Shown here in pieces: positions 1-7,592 of a DNA stretch of 64,000 nt (position 1 is the first letter of the stretch; each line of letters begins with the position of its first letter). The position numbers and the translations under genes are program-made. This stretch comes from Paenibacillus tarimensis (GTDB lineage Bacteria; Bacillota; Bacilli; Paenibacillales; Paenibacillaceae): contig NZ_JAKGAO010000027.1 in the NCBI RefSeq assembly GCF_021532315.1, positions 27,314 through 91,313 on the forward strand, read 5' to 3'. The notes under the pieces are model-generated. The model worked only from the letters and a program-made list of their open reading frames with translations, had not been told where the DNA came from and ran no database searches.

Positions 1-137
1 AGGCCGTTCCTCCTGCGGTAAGCTAATCGTTCCCGGTGCGCGCCCTCCTCGCCGAACAGAAGCATTAGCTGCCTGACAGCCGTGAAGACTAAAACGAACA
101 GCACACCGGCGACCGCTCCCACCTGCCAAGACATCAT
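1..137 (-). CDS. TadB-like pilus membrane protein, 5' end only
   Basis: Only the first 45 or so codons are present; the gene runs off the left edge. The translation starts MMSW and has one hydrophobic segment (roughly residues 5-22) followed by charged residues, as in TadB/GspF-type inner membrane proteins that sit after CpaF in Tad loci. Its ATG overlaps the stop of the cpaF-like gene by 4 bases (ATGA), so the two are probably translationally coupled. The TadB identity rests mainly on position after CpaF. Confidence 0.5.
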   Translation of the reverse strand, partial: MMSWQVGAVAGVLFVLVFTAVRQLMLLFGEEGAHRERLAYRRRNG

Positions 138-1513
138 ACCGCCCCCCTCGGGCCGGAGATTATGTACCGCACCGCATCTGTATTCATTTGCCAACCGCTC
201 CGGCTCTCATCATAGACTGCCAGATTACGGACATGCGCGCTTCCTTCCCGCCATTCAAAAGCCCCGATTCGGGCGACGCGGCGTTTGCCGCCTACTATAC
301 GCATCTCAATGCCAATCTGGGTTACGTACCGGGTGATACGCCTTGCGAGCCGCTCTGCGTTCATCGAACGGCCATCCAGCATACACATATCGGTAATCGC
401 CTCCGGCACATCCTCCAGCTCATTGGCGTGAACAGTCGTCATACTTCCCGAATGCCCCCTCGTACAGGCCCTTACATAGATGTTCGCATCCTCATCCCGT
501 ATCTCTGCATGTACGATCCGCCTGGGCGACTGCCTAAGCGCCAGCTTGAAGGCCTGCATGGATCGGTGCAGCTGATCCTCCTCATCTACCTCATACTCAA
601 TGACATTCATAGCGGGAAAATCGCGCCCAAGCATCATTTCATGCCGGCCTTCAATCGTAATAATCCGCTCCTCGTCCGGCAGCTCGGCCAGCAGCGCCTT
701 AAGCAGATGCGTCTTGCCTGAGTTGGTCGCACCGATGACAACAAGGTTGCGGCGGGCTTGAAGCACCGCAAGCAGCAGCTCCTTCACCTGCTGATCCATC
801 GTGCCGTATTCCTCAGCGCATAGTGTCTCAAGGTCATAATGCCTAACGGTGTAAAACCGGATGGTCAATGTTGGTTCTGCCGTGAAACCAAACCCTGTTA
901 GCGTAACCCGGGAGCCGTCGCTCAGCGACACCTCCGCCCATCGCTTGCGGGGCGTGATGCGGTCATTGTTATACAGCACGAGATTTTGTTGAATCCGCTC
1001 CACTTCCTTCACAGAGGCGAAGCGATGCTCTGACATTACGGCTTCCCCGCCGCGTACTTCATAAATCCGGGTGCCAACCACTTGGATTTCTTCCAAGCCT
1101 TCCTTGTTGGCAAGAACAAGCTCCAGCACATTCAGGCCCACCACCTCGGCAAACAGGGCATCTGCCAGGCTGCGGTAAGGGTGATGCCCCCCTGGCAGAC
1201 GATGTATCCGCTGCCGGATCAGCCGGTCGGTTATTACAGCGAGTATCTCCGCCCGCTCGCGCGGGAAGCCGAGCACGGCCCTGTTCAGCCGCTCTCCATA
1301 TCCCTTACGCTCCTCTTCGGTCATCCCGCGCGGCGCAGCGAGGTAGTTGCGTATATCCTCAGCAAGCCGCTGCAGATCCTGATTGCGGCTGTCGGCTGCA
1401 TCCTGCCGCCAAGCCTCTGCCCCCCCATCCGCTGGCAACGCCAGCCTCAGCCGGGCAGCGTAGTCTGCCGGCGAGAAGCGAACTTCATCCGGTTGGCCGC
1501 CGACCGGCTTCAT
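134..1513 (-). CDS. cpaF: CpaF/TadA-type secretion ATPase of a Tad/Flp pilus
   Basis: This is a type II/IV secretion-family ATPase, predicted to power assembly of a Flp/Tad pilus from the cytoplasmic face of the membrane. The Walker A motif GATNSGKT lies at about residues 261-268, followed by the HAEIRDED segment typical of the family's Walker B/Asp region and a later STTVHAN-like GSMTTVHAN motif. The start chosen (459 aa) is the ATG that overlaps the upstream gene's stop as ATGA; a GTG-like extension of 14 codons upstream is open but would overlap the upstream gene more. It sits in a cpaB-cpaE-cpaF-tadB order with 4-base overlaps throughout. I am confident of the family; the exact secreted substrate is not visible here. 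Confidence 0.9.
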   Translation of the reverse strand: MKPVGGQPDEVRFSPADYAARLRLALPADGGAEAWRQDAADSRNQDLQRLAEDIRNYLAAPRGMTEEERKGYGERLNRAVLGFPRERAEILAVITDRLIRQRIHRLPGGHHPYRSLADALFAEVVGLNVLELVLANKEGLEEIQVVGTRIYEVRGGEAVMSEHRFASVKEVERIQQNLVLYNNDRITPRKRWAEVSLSDGSRVTLTGFGFTAEPTLTIRFYTVRHYDLETLCAEEYGTMDQQVKELLLAVLQARRNLVVIGATNSGKTHLLKALLAELPDEERIITIEGRHEMMLGRDFPAMNVIEYEVDEEDQLHRSMQAFKLALRQSPRRIVHAEIRDEDANIYVRACTRGHSGSMTTVHANELEDVPEAITDMCMLDGRSMNAERLARRITRYVTQIGIEMRIVGGKRRVARIGAFEWREGSAHVRNLAVYDESRSGWQMNTDAVRYIISGPRGAV

Positions 1514-2361
1514 GAGCCAACTCCGTTGCGGTGATCCAGAAGCTTGCGGTACCATGGCTGGCGTTTGATATGGGAGCCCAATCGGACACTGTGCCGATTC
1601 ATGAGCTTATCTGCCGTCTCCTGCATGGCGCGCTTTCCCTGTTCATGCCTGCCAAGCCATTCCTCCATACTGCCGCTGTCCAAATGAGCGTAGAACGGCT
1701 CCGCCAGCTTCAGCTCCCCGATAGCGGCAAGGCCGCTCTCTTTCTCAATATCCTTCATCGTATACCCTCCATTTCTCCATGGCGGCCGTACAACGACCGT
1801 TTCATAAGCTTCAGATGGAATGCCGAACAACGGGGAGGATTGGCCCAGCCACCGCCGCGTATCCTCCTGAAAATGCGATAGTGCAGTTGTGGTTACCAAT
1901 ATCCTGCTGTCTGCCTCGAGCAACGCAGTTACCGTCGCGGCATTGTCCCAATATGCATTTACATCGGCTACGATCAGTCCGAATACGGTACGGGCGGTCT
2001 CCAGCAGATGCCTGATCTCCTCCGGGGAGAAAAATTCGGCCTGATCTCTCATCATGCTGCCGAACAGAATGTTGAGATTGGGGGCGGCTGCCGGACGGAA
2101 TACAGCCTGTCTCAGCTTCTCAGGCGTCAGCAATCCGGCTTTCAGCTCCGGACGAAGACTATCCAGCGTAATCGCCGGCTTGTCTACACGCAAATACCGG
2201 TGCAGCTTGGAGCTCTTCAGGTTCAGGCAGAGATAAGCCACCGGCAGTGAGCTCCTCTCCGCAATCCGCCAAGCGGCAGCAAGCGCCGCTGTCGTCGTGC
2301 CTATGCTCGGTGTAGAGCCGGTAAACGTAACGAGCGGCGAACGAATCGGGCTTATGCTCAT
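1510..2361 (-). CDS. CpaE-like MinD-family ATPase homologue of the pilus locus
   Basis: This 283-aa protein occupies the CpaE position between the CpaB-like and CpaF-like genes and has the overall character of a MinD/ParA-type (SIMIBI) fold. The N-terminal P-loop region reads GSTPSIGTTTAALAAA, which resembles the MinD loop but lacks both lysines of the usual KGGxGKT motif. A DVNAYWDNA segment and TTTALSHF segment occupy the places of later switch regions. CpaE proteins help localise the Tad apparatus. The missing lysines suggest that it may bind nucleotide weakly or act as a structural homologue. Both ends overlap neighbours by 4 bases. Confidence 0.75.
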   Translation of the reverse strand: MSISPIRSPLVTFTGSTPSIGTTTAALAAAWRIAERSSLPVAYLCLNLKSSKLHRYLRVDKPAITLDSLRPELKAGLLTPEKLRQAVFRPAAAPNLNILFGSMMRDQAEFFSPEEIRHLLETARTVFGLIVADVNAYWDNAATVTALLEADSRILVTTTALSHFQEDTRRWLGQSSPLFGIPSEAYETVVVRPPWRNGGYTMKDIEKESGLAAIGELKLAEPFYAHLDSGSMEEWLGRHEQGKRAMQETADKLMNRHSVRLGSHIKRQPWYRKLLDHRNGVGS

Positions 2362-3086
2362 CTTCCCTCTCCCTCCCCGCCAGTCATACCCGGGATATCA
2401 AGCGATTCTGGACTAAATGCGATAACGAGCTTAACACTACCCTGCTTGCAGAGATTATCCAGTACCAGCCATTCCTCCTCCGTCAGGTTCAGGTTGATCG
2501 CATCGATTGTTCCGTTGGCATCCCGGCGGGAAGCATACATCTGCTCGCGGTCCCCGCTGGCCATCGATAAGAGATTGGGGTTCTGCATATCATCAATCTC
2601 CGTATTGGCCGACGTCTTCACGGAGGCTACGGTGACAGCCTGCGGGAACAGCCTGGCCGAATCCGCTGCCTCTCCTGTCGTATACACCCGGACGCGGTCT
2701 CCCGCTCTGATTCCGTTCGAGATGGAGAGAATATACGGCTTCGGAATCTGGAAGGTTGACTCATCCCGTGCAGGCAACAGGCGGTATTGATCGAGCTTCC
2801 ACTCGAGGATCGGCTCCTCCTCTCCCAGCGGTACGGCTGTTTCCATGCCGATCATAGCCTCCGTATCCGTCAGCATGCCGGGCAGGTAAGCACTCTTCGC
2901 AATAGACTTAACCGTGACGTCTCCGGCAGCCAGGCGTTCACCAGCCGGTATGAATTGCACCGGGACAGCAACCTGAATGGTCTCCTGCAGATCAATCTGG
3001 CGCAGTTGAAGCTGATACAAGCCGTATACGAGCAGTGCTGACAACAGGGCCGCAGTCAGAGAGATCCATACATGACGTTTCCTGTT
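2358..3086 (-). CDS. CpaB-like SAF-domain pilus assembly protein
   Basis: The protein (242 aa) has one N-terminal membrane segment (around residues 10-26) followed by an SAF-like region (VPVQFIPAGERLAAGDV) that resembles CpaB/RcpC of Tad pili, which are thought to contact the cell wall. The best start is a GTG preceded by GGAAAGGA at good spacing; the longer open frame to 3143 runs through a terminator-like hairpin and is unlikely. It is the first gene of the pilus operon visible here and overlaps the next by ATGA. There is almost no room for a promoter between the hairpin at 3111-3154 and this start. Confidence 0.75.
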   Translation of the reverse strand, partial: NRKRHVWISLTAALLSALLVYGLYQLQLRQIDLQETIQVAVPVQFIPAGERLAAGDVTVKSIAKSAYLPGMLTDTEAMIGMETAVPLGEEEPILEWKLDQYRLLPARDESTFQIPKPYILSISNGIRAGDRVRVYTTGEAADSARLFPQAVTVASVKTSANTEIDDMQNPNLLSMASGDREQMYASRRDANGTIDAINLNLTEEEWLVLDNLCKQGSVKLVIAFSPESLDIPGMTGGEGEGR

Positions 3087-3110
3087 CACATGAAGTCCTT
3101 TCCAGCAACG

Positions 3111-3154
3111 AAAAAAAACGCAAGTAACAGGGCTAAAGCCCAATCACTTGCGTT
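3111..3154 (-). terminator. Rho-independent terminator-like hairpin just upstream of cpaB
   Basis: On the minus strand AACGCAAGT pairs with ACTTGCGTT, with a nested GGGCT/AGCCC stem inside, followed by eight T. It lies about 90 bases after the tetR stop and only 24 bases before the cpaB GTG. It can be the tetR terminator, an attenuator in the pilus leader, or both. Confidence 0.75.
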
Positions 3155-3190
3155 CTTCGCATAGCGTTGCTTAGTATTAGTGTCGTTTAT

Positions 3191-3240
3191 AGTGGAAAGT
3201 CTACCAAATTATTCTACAGCTGTCTACAGCTTTTTTAGAA
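3191..3240 (-). promoter_or_regulatory. Direct repeat upstream of the pilus operon
   Basis: TCTACAGCT occurs twice on the plus strand within 3213-3231 (about 10-base spacing), between tetR and the hairpin before cpaB. A promoter for the pilus genes should lie here or further upstream, but no clear sigma-A hexamers were found. The repeat could be a regulator site; nothing in the sequence shows which protein would bind. Confidence 0.3.
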
Positions 3241-3247
3241 TATAATG

Positions 3248-3856
3248 TCATTCTTCCGCAGAAGCTGTCGGATCGACACCCAGCCCGCCGAGCACAAAAT
3301 CGGTAATATCCTGGATGAGCGACTCACTGTCCTGCTGCTCCTCAGTAAAGAGCGGACGAAAATAGTCTGACTTCTTGTGGAACAGGATGGCCCCCGTCAC
3401 CGACATGAAGGTGTGGTCAATGGAGCGAAAGCGGAACACGCCCTGCCGCCTGCCCTCCAGGAGCACATCCCGGACATAGGTCCAGACAGGGAACGCATAC
3501 TTGCGGATAATATCAATTCTTGGAGACTGGACCATGATCTCCTGCTGCAGCAGGCTGATCAGCTCCGGTTCACGCAGCCTGGTGAGCGTTATCTCCCGCA
3601 CGACCAGCTTGATCCCCGCAAGCGGGCTCAGCCTCAAGCTGAGTACCTCCTGTACGCGCTTGCTAGGAAAAAAAGCATCAAACAAAGCGCCGAACAGATT
3701 TTCCTTCCCGCCAAAATGATAAGATACTAGCGCAACGTTGACGCCGGCCTCTTCACATATTTGCCGTACGCTCGTTCCGTCATAGCCCTGACGGGCAAAC
3801 AGCTTCTTCGCCGCCAGTAATATGCGCAGCTTTACATCCGTTTCTTCCGGGCACAA
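3248..3856 (-). CDS. TetR/AcrR-family transcriptional regulator
   Basis: The first 60 residues form a TetR helix-turn-helix (ILLAAKKLFARQGYDGTSVRQICEEAGV, then VSYHFGGKENLF), followed by a variable ligand-binding half. Length (202 aa) is normal for the family. The start codon is TTG, chosen because GGGGGAG lies 6-7 bases before it. The neighbouring upstream gene encodes a YhgE/Pip-type membrane protein; a TetR gene (yhgD) also accompanies yhgE in Bacillus subtilis, so this regulator probably controls that gene through the palindromes at 5169-5207. The inducer is unknown. Confidence 0.9.
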   Translation of the reverse strand: MCPEETDVKLRILLAAKKLFARQGYDGTSVRQICEEAGVNVALVSYHFGGKENLFGALFDAFFPSKRVQEVLSLRLSPLAGIKLVVREITLTRLREPELISLLQQEIMVQSPRIDIIRKYAFPVWTYVRDVLLEGRRQGVFRFRSIDHTFMSVTGAILFHKKSDYFRPLFTEEQQDSESLIQDITDFVLGGLGVDPTASAEE

Positions 3857-3962
3857 TATCTTCTCCCCCTAATCCAAGGCTCTTGATGCCATCAATGAGG
3901 CTGACAGGGCAGTACACAACCACTGCGCCCTCCGGCCGTCAAAACGTCTTAAGCAGCAGCTG

Positions 3963-5129
3963 TTAAGACTGAGCCGGCCGTGATGCCGGCACACCTGCAA
4001 GTGCCCCAGTATCCCCCTTGCGCAGAGCGGTTGCCAAAGCGCTGACTGCCACTGCCGCCGCAAGCACACTAAGCAGGCCAAGCGCGGCATGCACTACATC
4101 AGGCCCTCCGAACAAGATGTTCATACTGCCTTCCACCGCATAGGTCGCCGGGAAAATACTGCTGAGTCCCTGGTAAAAGTCGGACAACATCTCTCTTGGC
4201 ATCATAGCCCCTGAGGATACGAGTTGTGCCGACAGCGTCACAATGTTAAACAGCATACCGGCCATGCCGAAGATCACCAAGAACATCTGAGCGACAAACA
4301 TAAAAGTCAGCACGAACAGCGCCTGAAAGCCCCATAACGCCAGGAAACCGTGCGCGGACTGCCCGCCAAGCGAAAGCACAAAGGCCGAACCAGCCAGTGA
4401 TACAACTGCGGCAGCAGCTACATTAATGATAACCCGTGCCCCAAACACCTGCCAGCGTCCTGATTGAGCCCGCACTGCCAGCGAAGACAGATGCAGGTTC
4501 TGAGCCATAATCATCGCTCCCACATAAGAGGCCAGAACCATCATCATCGGTACCATCTGGTTGTTAATGCCCTTTACAGGGTTGGTCGACTGGATATTAG
4601 ACACTACCCTCTCGGACAGCGCCGCACCTATCGCGCTCGCCTGCTCCTGCGGCATGTTAAGACCTCCAAGCACATTCGCCGCCCCGCTTGCGACGGCCTG
4701 CTTGTTAACGGTAGAGGTAATCTGAGCCGCCATGCCAGACATCATTGTCTTGATCATCTGAGGATTCGATTCATTGATCGTGTAGTTCAGGACAGCCGTT
4801 CCCTCGCCGCCCGTCACCTTAGCCGAGAAATCAGCCGGAATATGTACGATCATCTGCAGCTTACGCTCATCCAGAAGCGTCTCCGCTGAAGAGAGCTCCG
4901 CCACCTCCTCCACCTGCACGGGCAGCGATTGCTTTAGATTCTCAAAGATGGTTGAGCCTAGCGCCTTGTCTTCATTTACAACCCCGATTGTCAGGTTCTC
5001 TGTACGATCGGAAATCCCTGAATAGCCGGTCATCCATACCACCGAGAAGATCAGCTGAAAAAGCAGTGCTGTCGCGATTCCTATCATTGTGGTAGGCCGT
5101 TTGAAAAATGCCTGTAAAGCTTGTTTCAA
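3963..5129 (-). CDS. YhgE/Pip-type ABC-2 membrane protein
   Basis: The protein has one N-terminal membrane helix (ATALLFQLIFSVVWMTG), a large extracytoplasmic domain of about 180 residues, and a C-terminal set of five or so membrane helices. This is the arrangement of YhgE/Pip and DUF3533-type members of the ABC-2 superfamily. The likely start is the TTG at 5129, which has GGAG eight bases upstream and gives an N-terminus beginning KQALQAFFKRPT as in relatives. A longer frame opens with a TTG at 5174 but would start inside a palindrome. tetR follows on the same strand, about 105 bases downstream. Substrate unknown. Confidence 0.75.
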   Translation of the reverse strand: MKQALQAFFKRPTTMIGIATALLFQLIFSVVWMTGYSGISDRTENLTIGVVNEDKALGSTIFENLKQSLPVQVEEVAELSSAETLLDERKLQMIVHIPADFSAKVTGGEGTAVLNYTINESNPQMIKTMMSGMAAQITSTVNKQAVASGAANVLGGLNMPQEQASAIGAALSERVVSNIQSTNPVKGINNQMVPMMMVLASYVGAMIMAQNLHLSSLAVRAQSGRWQVFGARVIINVAAAAVVSLAGSAFVLSLGGQSAHGFLALWGFQALFVLTFMFVAQMFLVIFGMAGMLFNIVTLSAQLVSSGAMMPREMLSDFYQGLSSIFPATYAVEGSMNILFGGPDVVHAALGLLSVLAAAVAVSALATALRKGDTGALAGVPASRPAQS

Positions 5130-5168
5130 TTTCTCCACTCCTCTATCTATATGATCGGTCTTATCATT

Positions 5169-5207
5169 AAACAAATGTTTTAAACATATATTCTAAACAC
5201 ACGTTTA
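5169..5207 (-). promoter_or_regulatory. Two palindromes, probable TetR operator
   Basis: AAACA-N2-TGTTT (5169-5180) and TAAAC-N4-GTTTA (5194-5207) lie immediately upstream of the YhgE-like gene. Their position and symmetry fit binding of a TetR dimer, most simply the regulator at 3248-3856. No binding data are implied. Confidence 0.45.
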
Positions 5208-5311
5208 ACAATAGCCGACCTTATTATATCTAACCCGGTCTATGCCGTCAACCAGAGACCCGTAGATACTATTTACATTCATGTATCCGGCTATTTAACT
5301 AGATACAGAAC

Positions 5312-5338
5312 AAAAAAAAGAACCGGCTGCCCGGTCCT
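5312..5338 (-). terminator. Terminator of the ndoA operon
   Basis: GACCGG/CCGGTTC hairpin with a four-base loop on the minus strand followed by eight T, starting about 17 bases after the ndoA stop. Confidence 0.8.
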
Positions 5339-5354
5339 CTATGGATCATAGCTA

Positions 5355-5705
5355 TTAAAAATCAATCAATCCGACGCTGATCTGCAGCGATTCATCCACC
5401 TTGCGCATTGTATCATCATCAAGATGTGTAATCTTATCAGTCAGCCGCTGCTTGTCGATCGTGCGAATCTGTTCAAGCAAAATGACGGAATCACGGTCGA
5501 AGCCATGTGTTTCCGCGTCAATCTCAACATGCGTTGGCAGCTTCGCCTTCTGAATCTGCGCTGTAATAGCGGCTACGATAACTGTGGGGCTGAAGCGGTT
5601 GCCGATGTCGTTCTGAATAACGAGAACTGGCCGGACGCCTCCCTGCTCTGAGCCGACAACCGGTGATAAATCCGCAAAAAACACATCGCCGCGTTTCACA
5701 ATCAA
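5355..5705 (-). CDS. ndoA: MazF/EndoA-type mRNA interferase toxin
   Basis: This 116-aa protein closely resembles Bacillus EndoA (MazF/PemK family), an endoribonuclease that cleaves mRNA at short specific sites. Family landmarks are [23 protein letters not shown] at the start, RPVLVIQND, and the PTVIVAAIT strand with conserved Thr, plus [13 protein letters not shown]. The cognate antitoxin gene lies 3 bases upstream. The order ydcC-alr-ndoAI-ndoA matches Bacillus subtilis, supporting a chromosomal core toxin-antitoxin pair rather than a mobile one. Confidence 0.95.
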   Translation of the reverse strand: MIVKRGDVFFADLSPVVGSEQGGVRPVLVIQNDIGNRFSPTVIVAAITAQIQKAKLPTHVEIDAETHGFDRDSVILLEQIRTIDKQRLTDKITHLDDDTMRKVDESLQISVGLIDF

Positions 5706-5708
5706 AGA

Positions 5709-5990
5709 CTACACCCCGCTTACGAGACGACCGAGTGTGCCGTCGGCATCTTCCTCCGCTTGAAAGGCTTCCGAGGCCATGTTCAAGTTAATCTTTGCCA
5801 TCTCCAGATATCCGCGCTGCATCGATTCACGGATTTGCCGCCTCTTGCGTTCAATTAAATACAATTTCATAGCCTGACGGATAAATTCGCTGCGGTTGGA
5901 GTTTTCACGTGCAACGATACCGTCCACTTCCTGCAGCAAGTGATCCGGCAAACTGATCATGATACGTTTGGTATTCTGTATATTGGCCAA
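5709..5990 (-). CDS. ndoAI: EndoAI antitoxin, ribbon-helix-helix type
   Basis: The N-terminal half (about residues 8-45) is a ribbon-helix-helix DNA-binding domain (RIMISLPDHLLQEVDGIVARENSNRSEFIRQA), and the C-terminal half is polar and probably wraps the toxin. Antitoxins of this kind block the EndoA/MazF interferase and often repress their own operon. The gene is 93 aa and sits directly upstream of ndoA. The 234-base interval between it and alr holds no gene that I can support. Confidence 0.93.
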   Translation of the reverse strand: MANIQNTKRIMISLPDHLLQEVDGIVARENSNRSEFIRQAMKLYLIERKRRQIRESMQRGYLEMAKINLNMASEAFQAEEDADGTLGRLVSGV

Positions 5991-6224
5991 GAATAACGCA
6001 CCTCCAAAGACATTTCCAGAAAAACACTATTACCATTATGTCCGTTTACTAGGCGACCTTATACACTATCATTTGTATGTGCGCCGTATGGATAATATGC
6101 TGCATTAACGCATATACCCGGAGCATGACAGTGTCCTCTGCCTGAATAATTTCGCGACAAAGCGGCAAATTCCTCTTTAACTTGCTTAAAAAAGAGCTGG
6201 AAATAAATATCCCTGCCCATTTTG

Positions 6225-7436
6225 TCAGCCGAGAAGCGGATTGGTAACCGCAACCGTCTGCCCGTTCCGTATATACACACGGGGTACACGGGCGGCCAAC
6301 ATGCACGTAATCTCATAGGGAATCGTTCCTAAACTTACGGCCAAATCCTCAGCGGTAATACTAGCGCCGCCTTGACTGCCGAGCAGCACAACCTCTTCGC
6401 CTGCCTGTACCGGGCCTGTCAAACCTCCCGCATCTGCAGCGGGATCCAGATGAATCATGCACTGATCCATACAGATCGTTCCGAGCACCGGTACACGGAC
6501 CCCCCGGACAATCGCTTCGGCCTTGCCTGTGAGCATGCGGCTGAATCCGTCCGCATAACCGATCGGCAGGGTGCCGATACGCTCTCCGCCCGACGCTATA
6601 TACCGTGTGCCGTAACTGATCCCCCAGCCGGCAGGCACATGCTTAGCCATGACGATCTCCGTCTTAAGAGACATCACTGGCTGCAGAGCGATCCGGCTCT
6701 TCATCACTTCATCGGACGGATATAATCCGTACATGCCAATGCCCAGCCTCAGCATGCCATACGCCCATTCCGGCGTATCAATTCCCGCAGCGCTGTTGGC
6801 TGAATGGATATGCGTGACGGGCAGCGAATGCCGCCGGACATAATCGACGACTTCACTGAAGCGCTCGTACTGCAGCTTCGTATACGTCTTGTCCTGCTCA
6901 TCCGCCTTCGCGAAGTGGGTAAACAGGCCTTCTACCTCAATCCCCGGAGTGCGAAGCGCTTGTTCAATAAATCCTGTTGCTTCCTCGCCGGGCAGAACAC
7001 CCAGCCTACCCATACCTGTGTCGACCTTGATATGAACCTTGAGCGGCTTGGCTTCTCCAGTACTAGCTGCAGCCTCCAGCGCATCGACGCGGAAGAGGGT
7101 AACCGCAATGTTCAGCTCCCTCGCCAAAGCATACCCCGCAGGCGGCACATAACCCAGCACCAGAATCGGTGTATCAATGCCTGAGCGGCGGAGTTGAACA
7201 GCTTCATCCAGGAATGCGACACCGAGATAATCAACTCCAGCTGCAGCTGCTTCCCGGGCCGTCTCAACAGCTCCATGCCCATAGGCGTTTGCTTTGACAG
7301 ATGCCATAAGCAGCATCCCAGAAGGTATAGCGGACCTGAATGCCGTGATGTTATTCCGCAGGGCATCCAAGGATATCTCTGCGCGTGTCGAACGATGATA
7401 AGCGTCCACTTTCCCTTTCACCTTCTCCTGTTCCAT
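6225..7436 (-). CDS. alr: Alanine racemase
   Basis: A PLP-dependent enzyme that interconverts L- and D-alanine, providing D-Ala for peptidoglycan; a D-Ala-D-Ala ligase gene occurs elsewhere in the window (56927-58036). The PLP-binding lysine is in MASVKANAYGHG (Lys at about residue 48), and the catalytic tyrosine motif GISYGTRY is in the C-terminal half. Length (403 aa) is slightly above the usual 370-390 because of a short N-terminal extension; the start MEQEKVKG has a modest ribosome site. Adjacent ydcC and ndoAI reproduce the Bacillus order. Confidence 0.95.
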   Translation of the reverse strand: MEQEKVKGKVDAYHRSTRAEISLDALRNNITAFRSAIPSGMLLMASVKANAYGHGAVETAREAAAAGVDYLGVAFLDEAVQLRRSGIDTPILVLGYVPPAGYALARELNIAVTLFRVDALEAAASTGEAKPLKVHIKVDTGMGRLGVLPGEEATGFIEQALRTPGIEVEGLFTHFAKADEQDKTYTKLQYERFSEVVDYVRRHSLPVTHIHSANSAAGIDTPEWAYGMLRLGIGMYGLYPSDEVMKSRIALQPVMSLKTEIVMAKHVPAGWGISYGTRYIASGGERIGTLPIGYADGFSRMLTGKAEAIVRGVRVPVLGTICMDQCMIHLDPAADAGGLTGPVQAGEEVVLLGSQGGASITAEDLAVSLGTIPYEITCMLAARVPRVYIRNGQTVAVTNPLLG

Positions 7437-7523
7437 GAACCAATAGCATTATGGTAAACCGGGCGGGCTTACCCTGTCAATGAATGAATCCCTACCGATA
7501 CGGAAAAAGCCCGGCAGCCAGCC

Positions 7524-7578
7524 AAAAAATAAAGAGGCCCGCAGGGTCCGCCTTACGCGGATCACCTGCAGGCCCCTC
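7524..7578 (-). terminator. Terminator after ydcC
   Basis: Long GC-rich hairpin (GAGGGGCCTGCAGG pairs with its counterpart on the minus strand, inner CCGC/GCGG) followed by TTTATTTTTT. It follows the ydcC-like stop directly, so alr probably has its own promoter. Confidence 0.75.
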
Positions 7579-7592
7579 AGGGCACGCGGCTG

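Noticed and set aside
3100..3260. c-di-GMP riboswitch before the pilus operon
   Set aside because: The leader has a terminator and ACGCAAG-type bases that recall the GEMM motif, but I could not lay out the two helices, the tetraloop and the receptor.
6049..6316. Two overlapping 85-aa frames between ndoAI and alr
   Set aside because: They overlap the 3' end of alr in other frames and show no family features.
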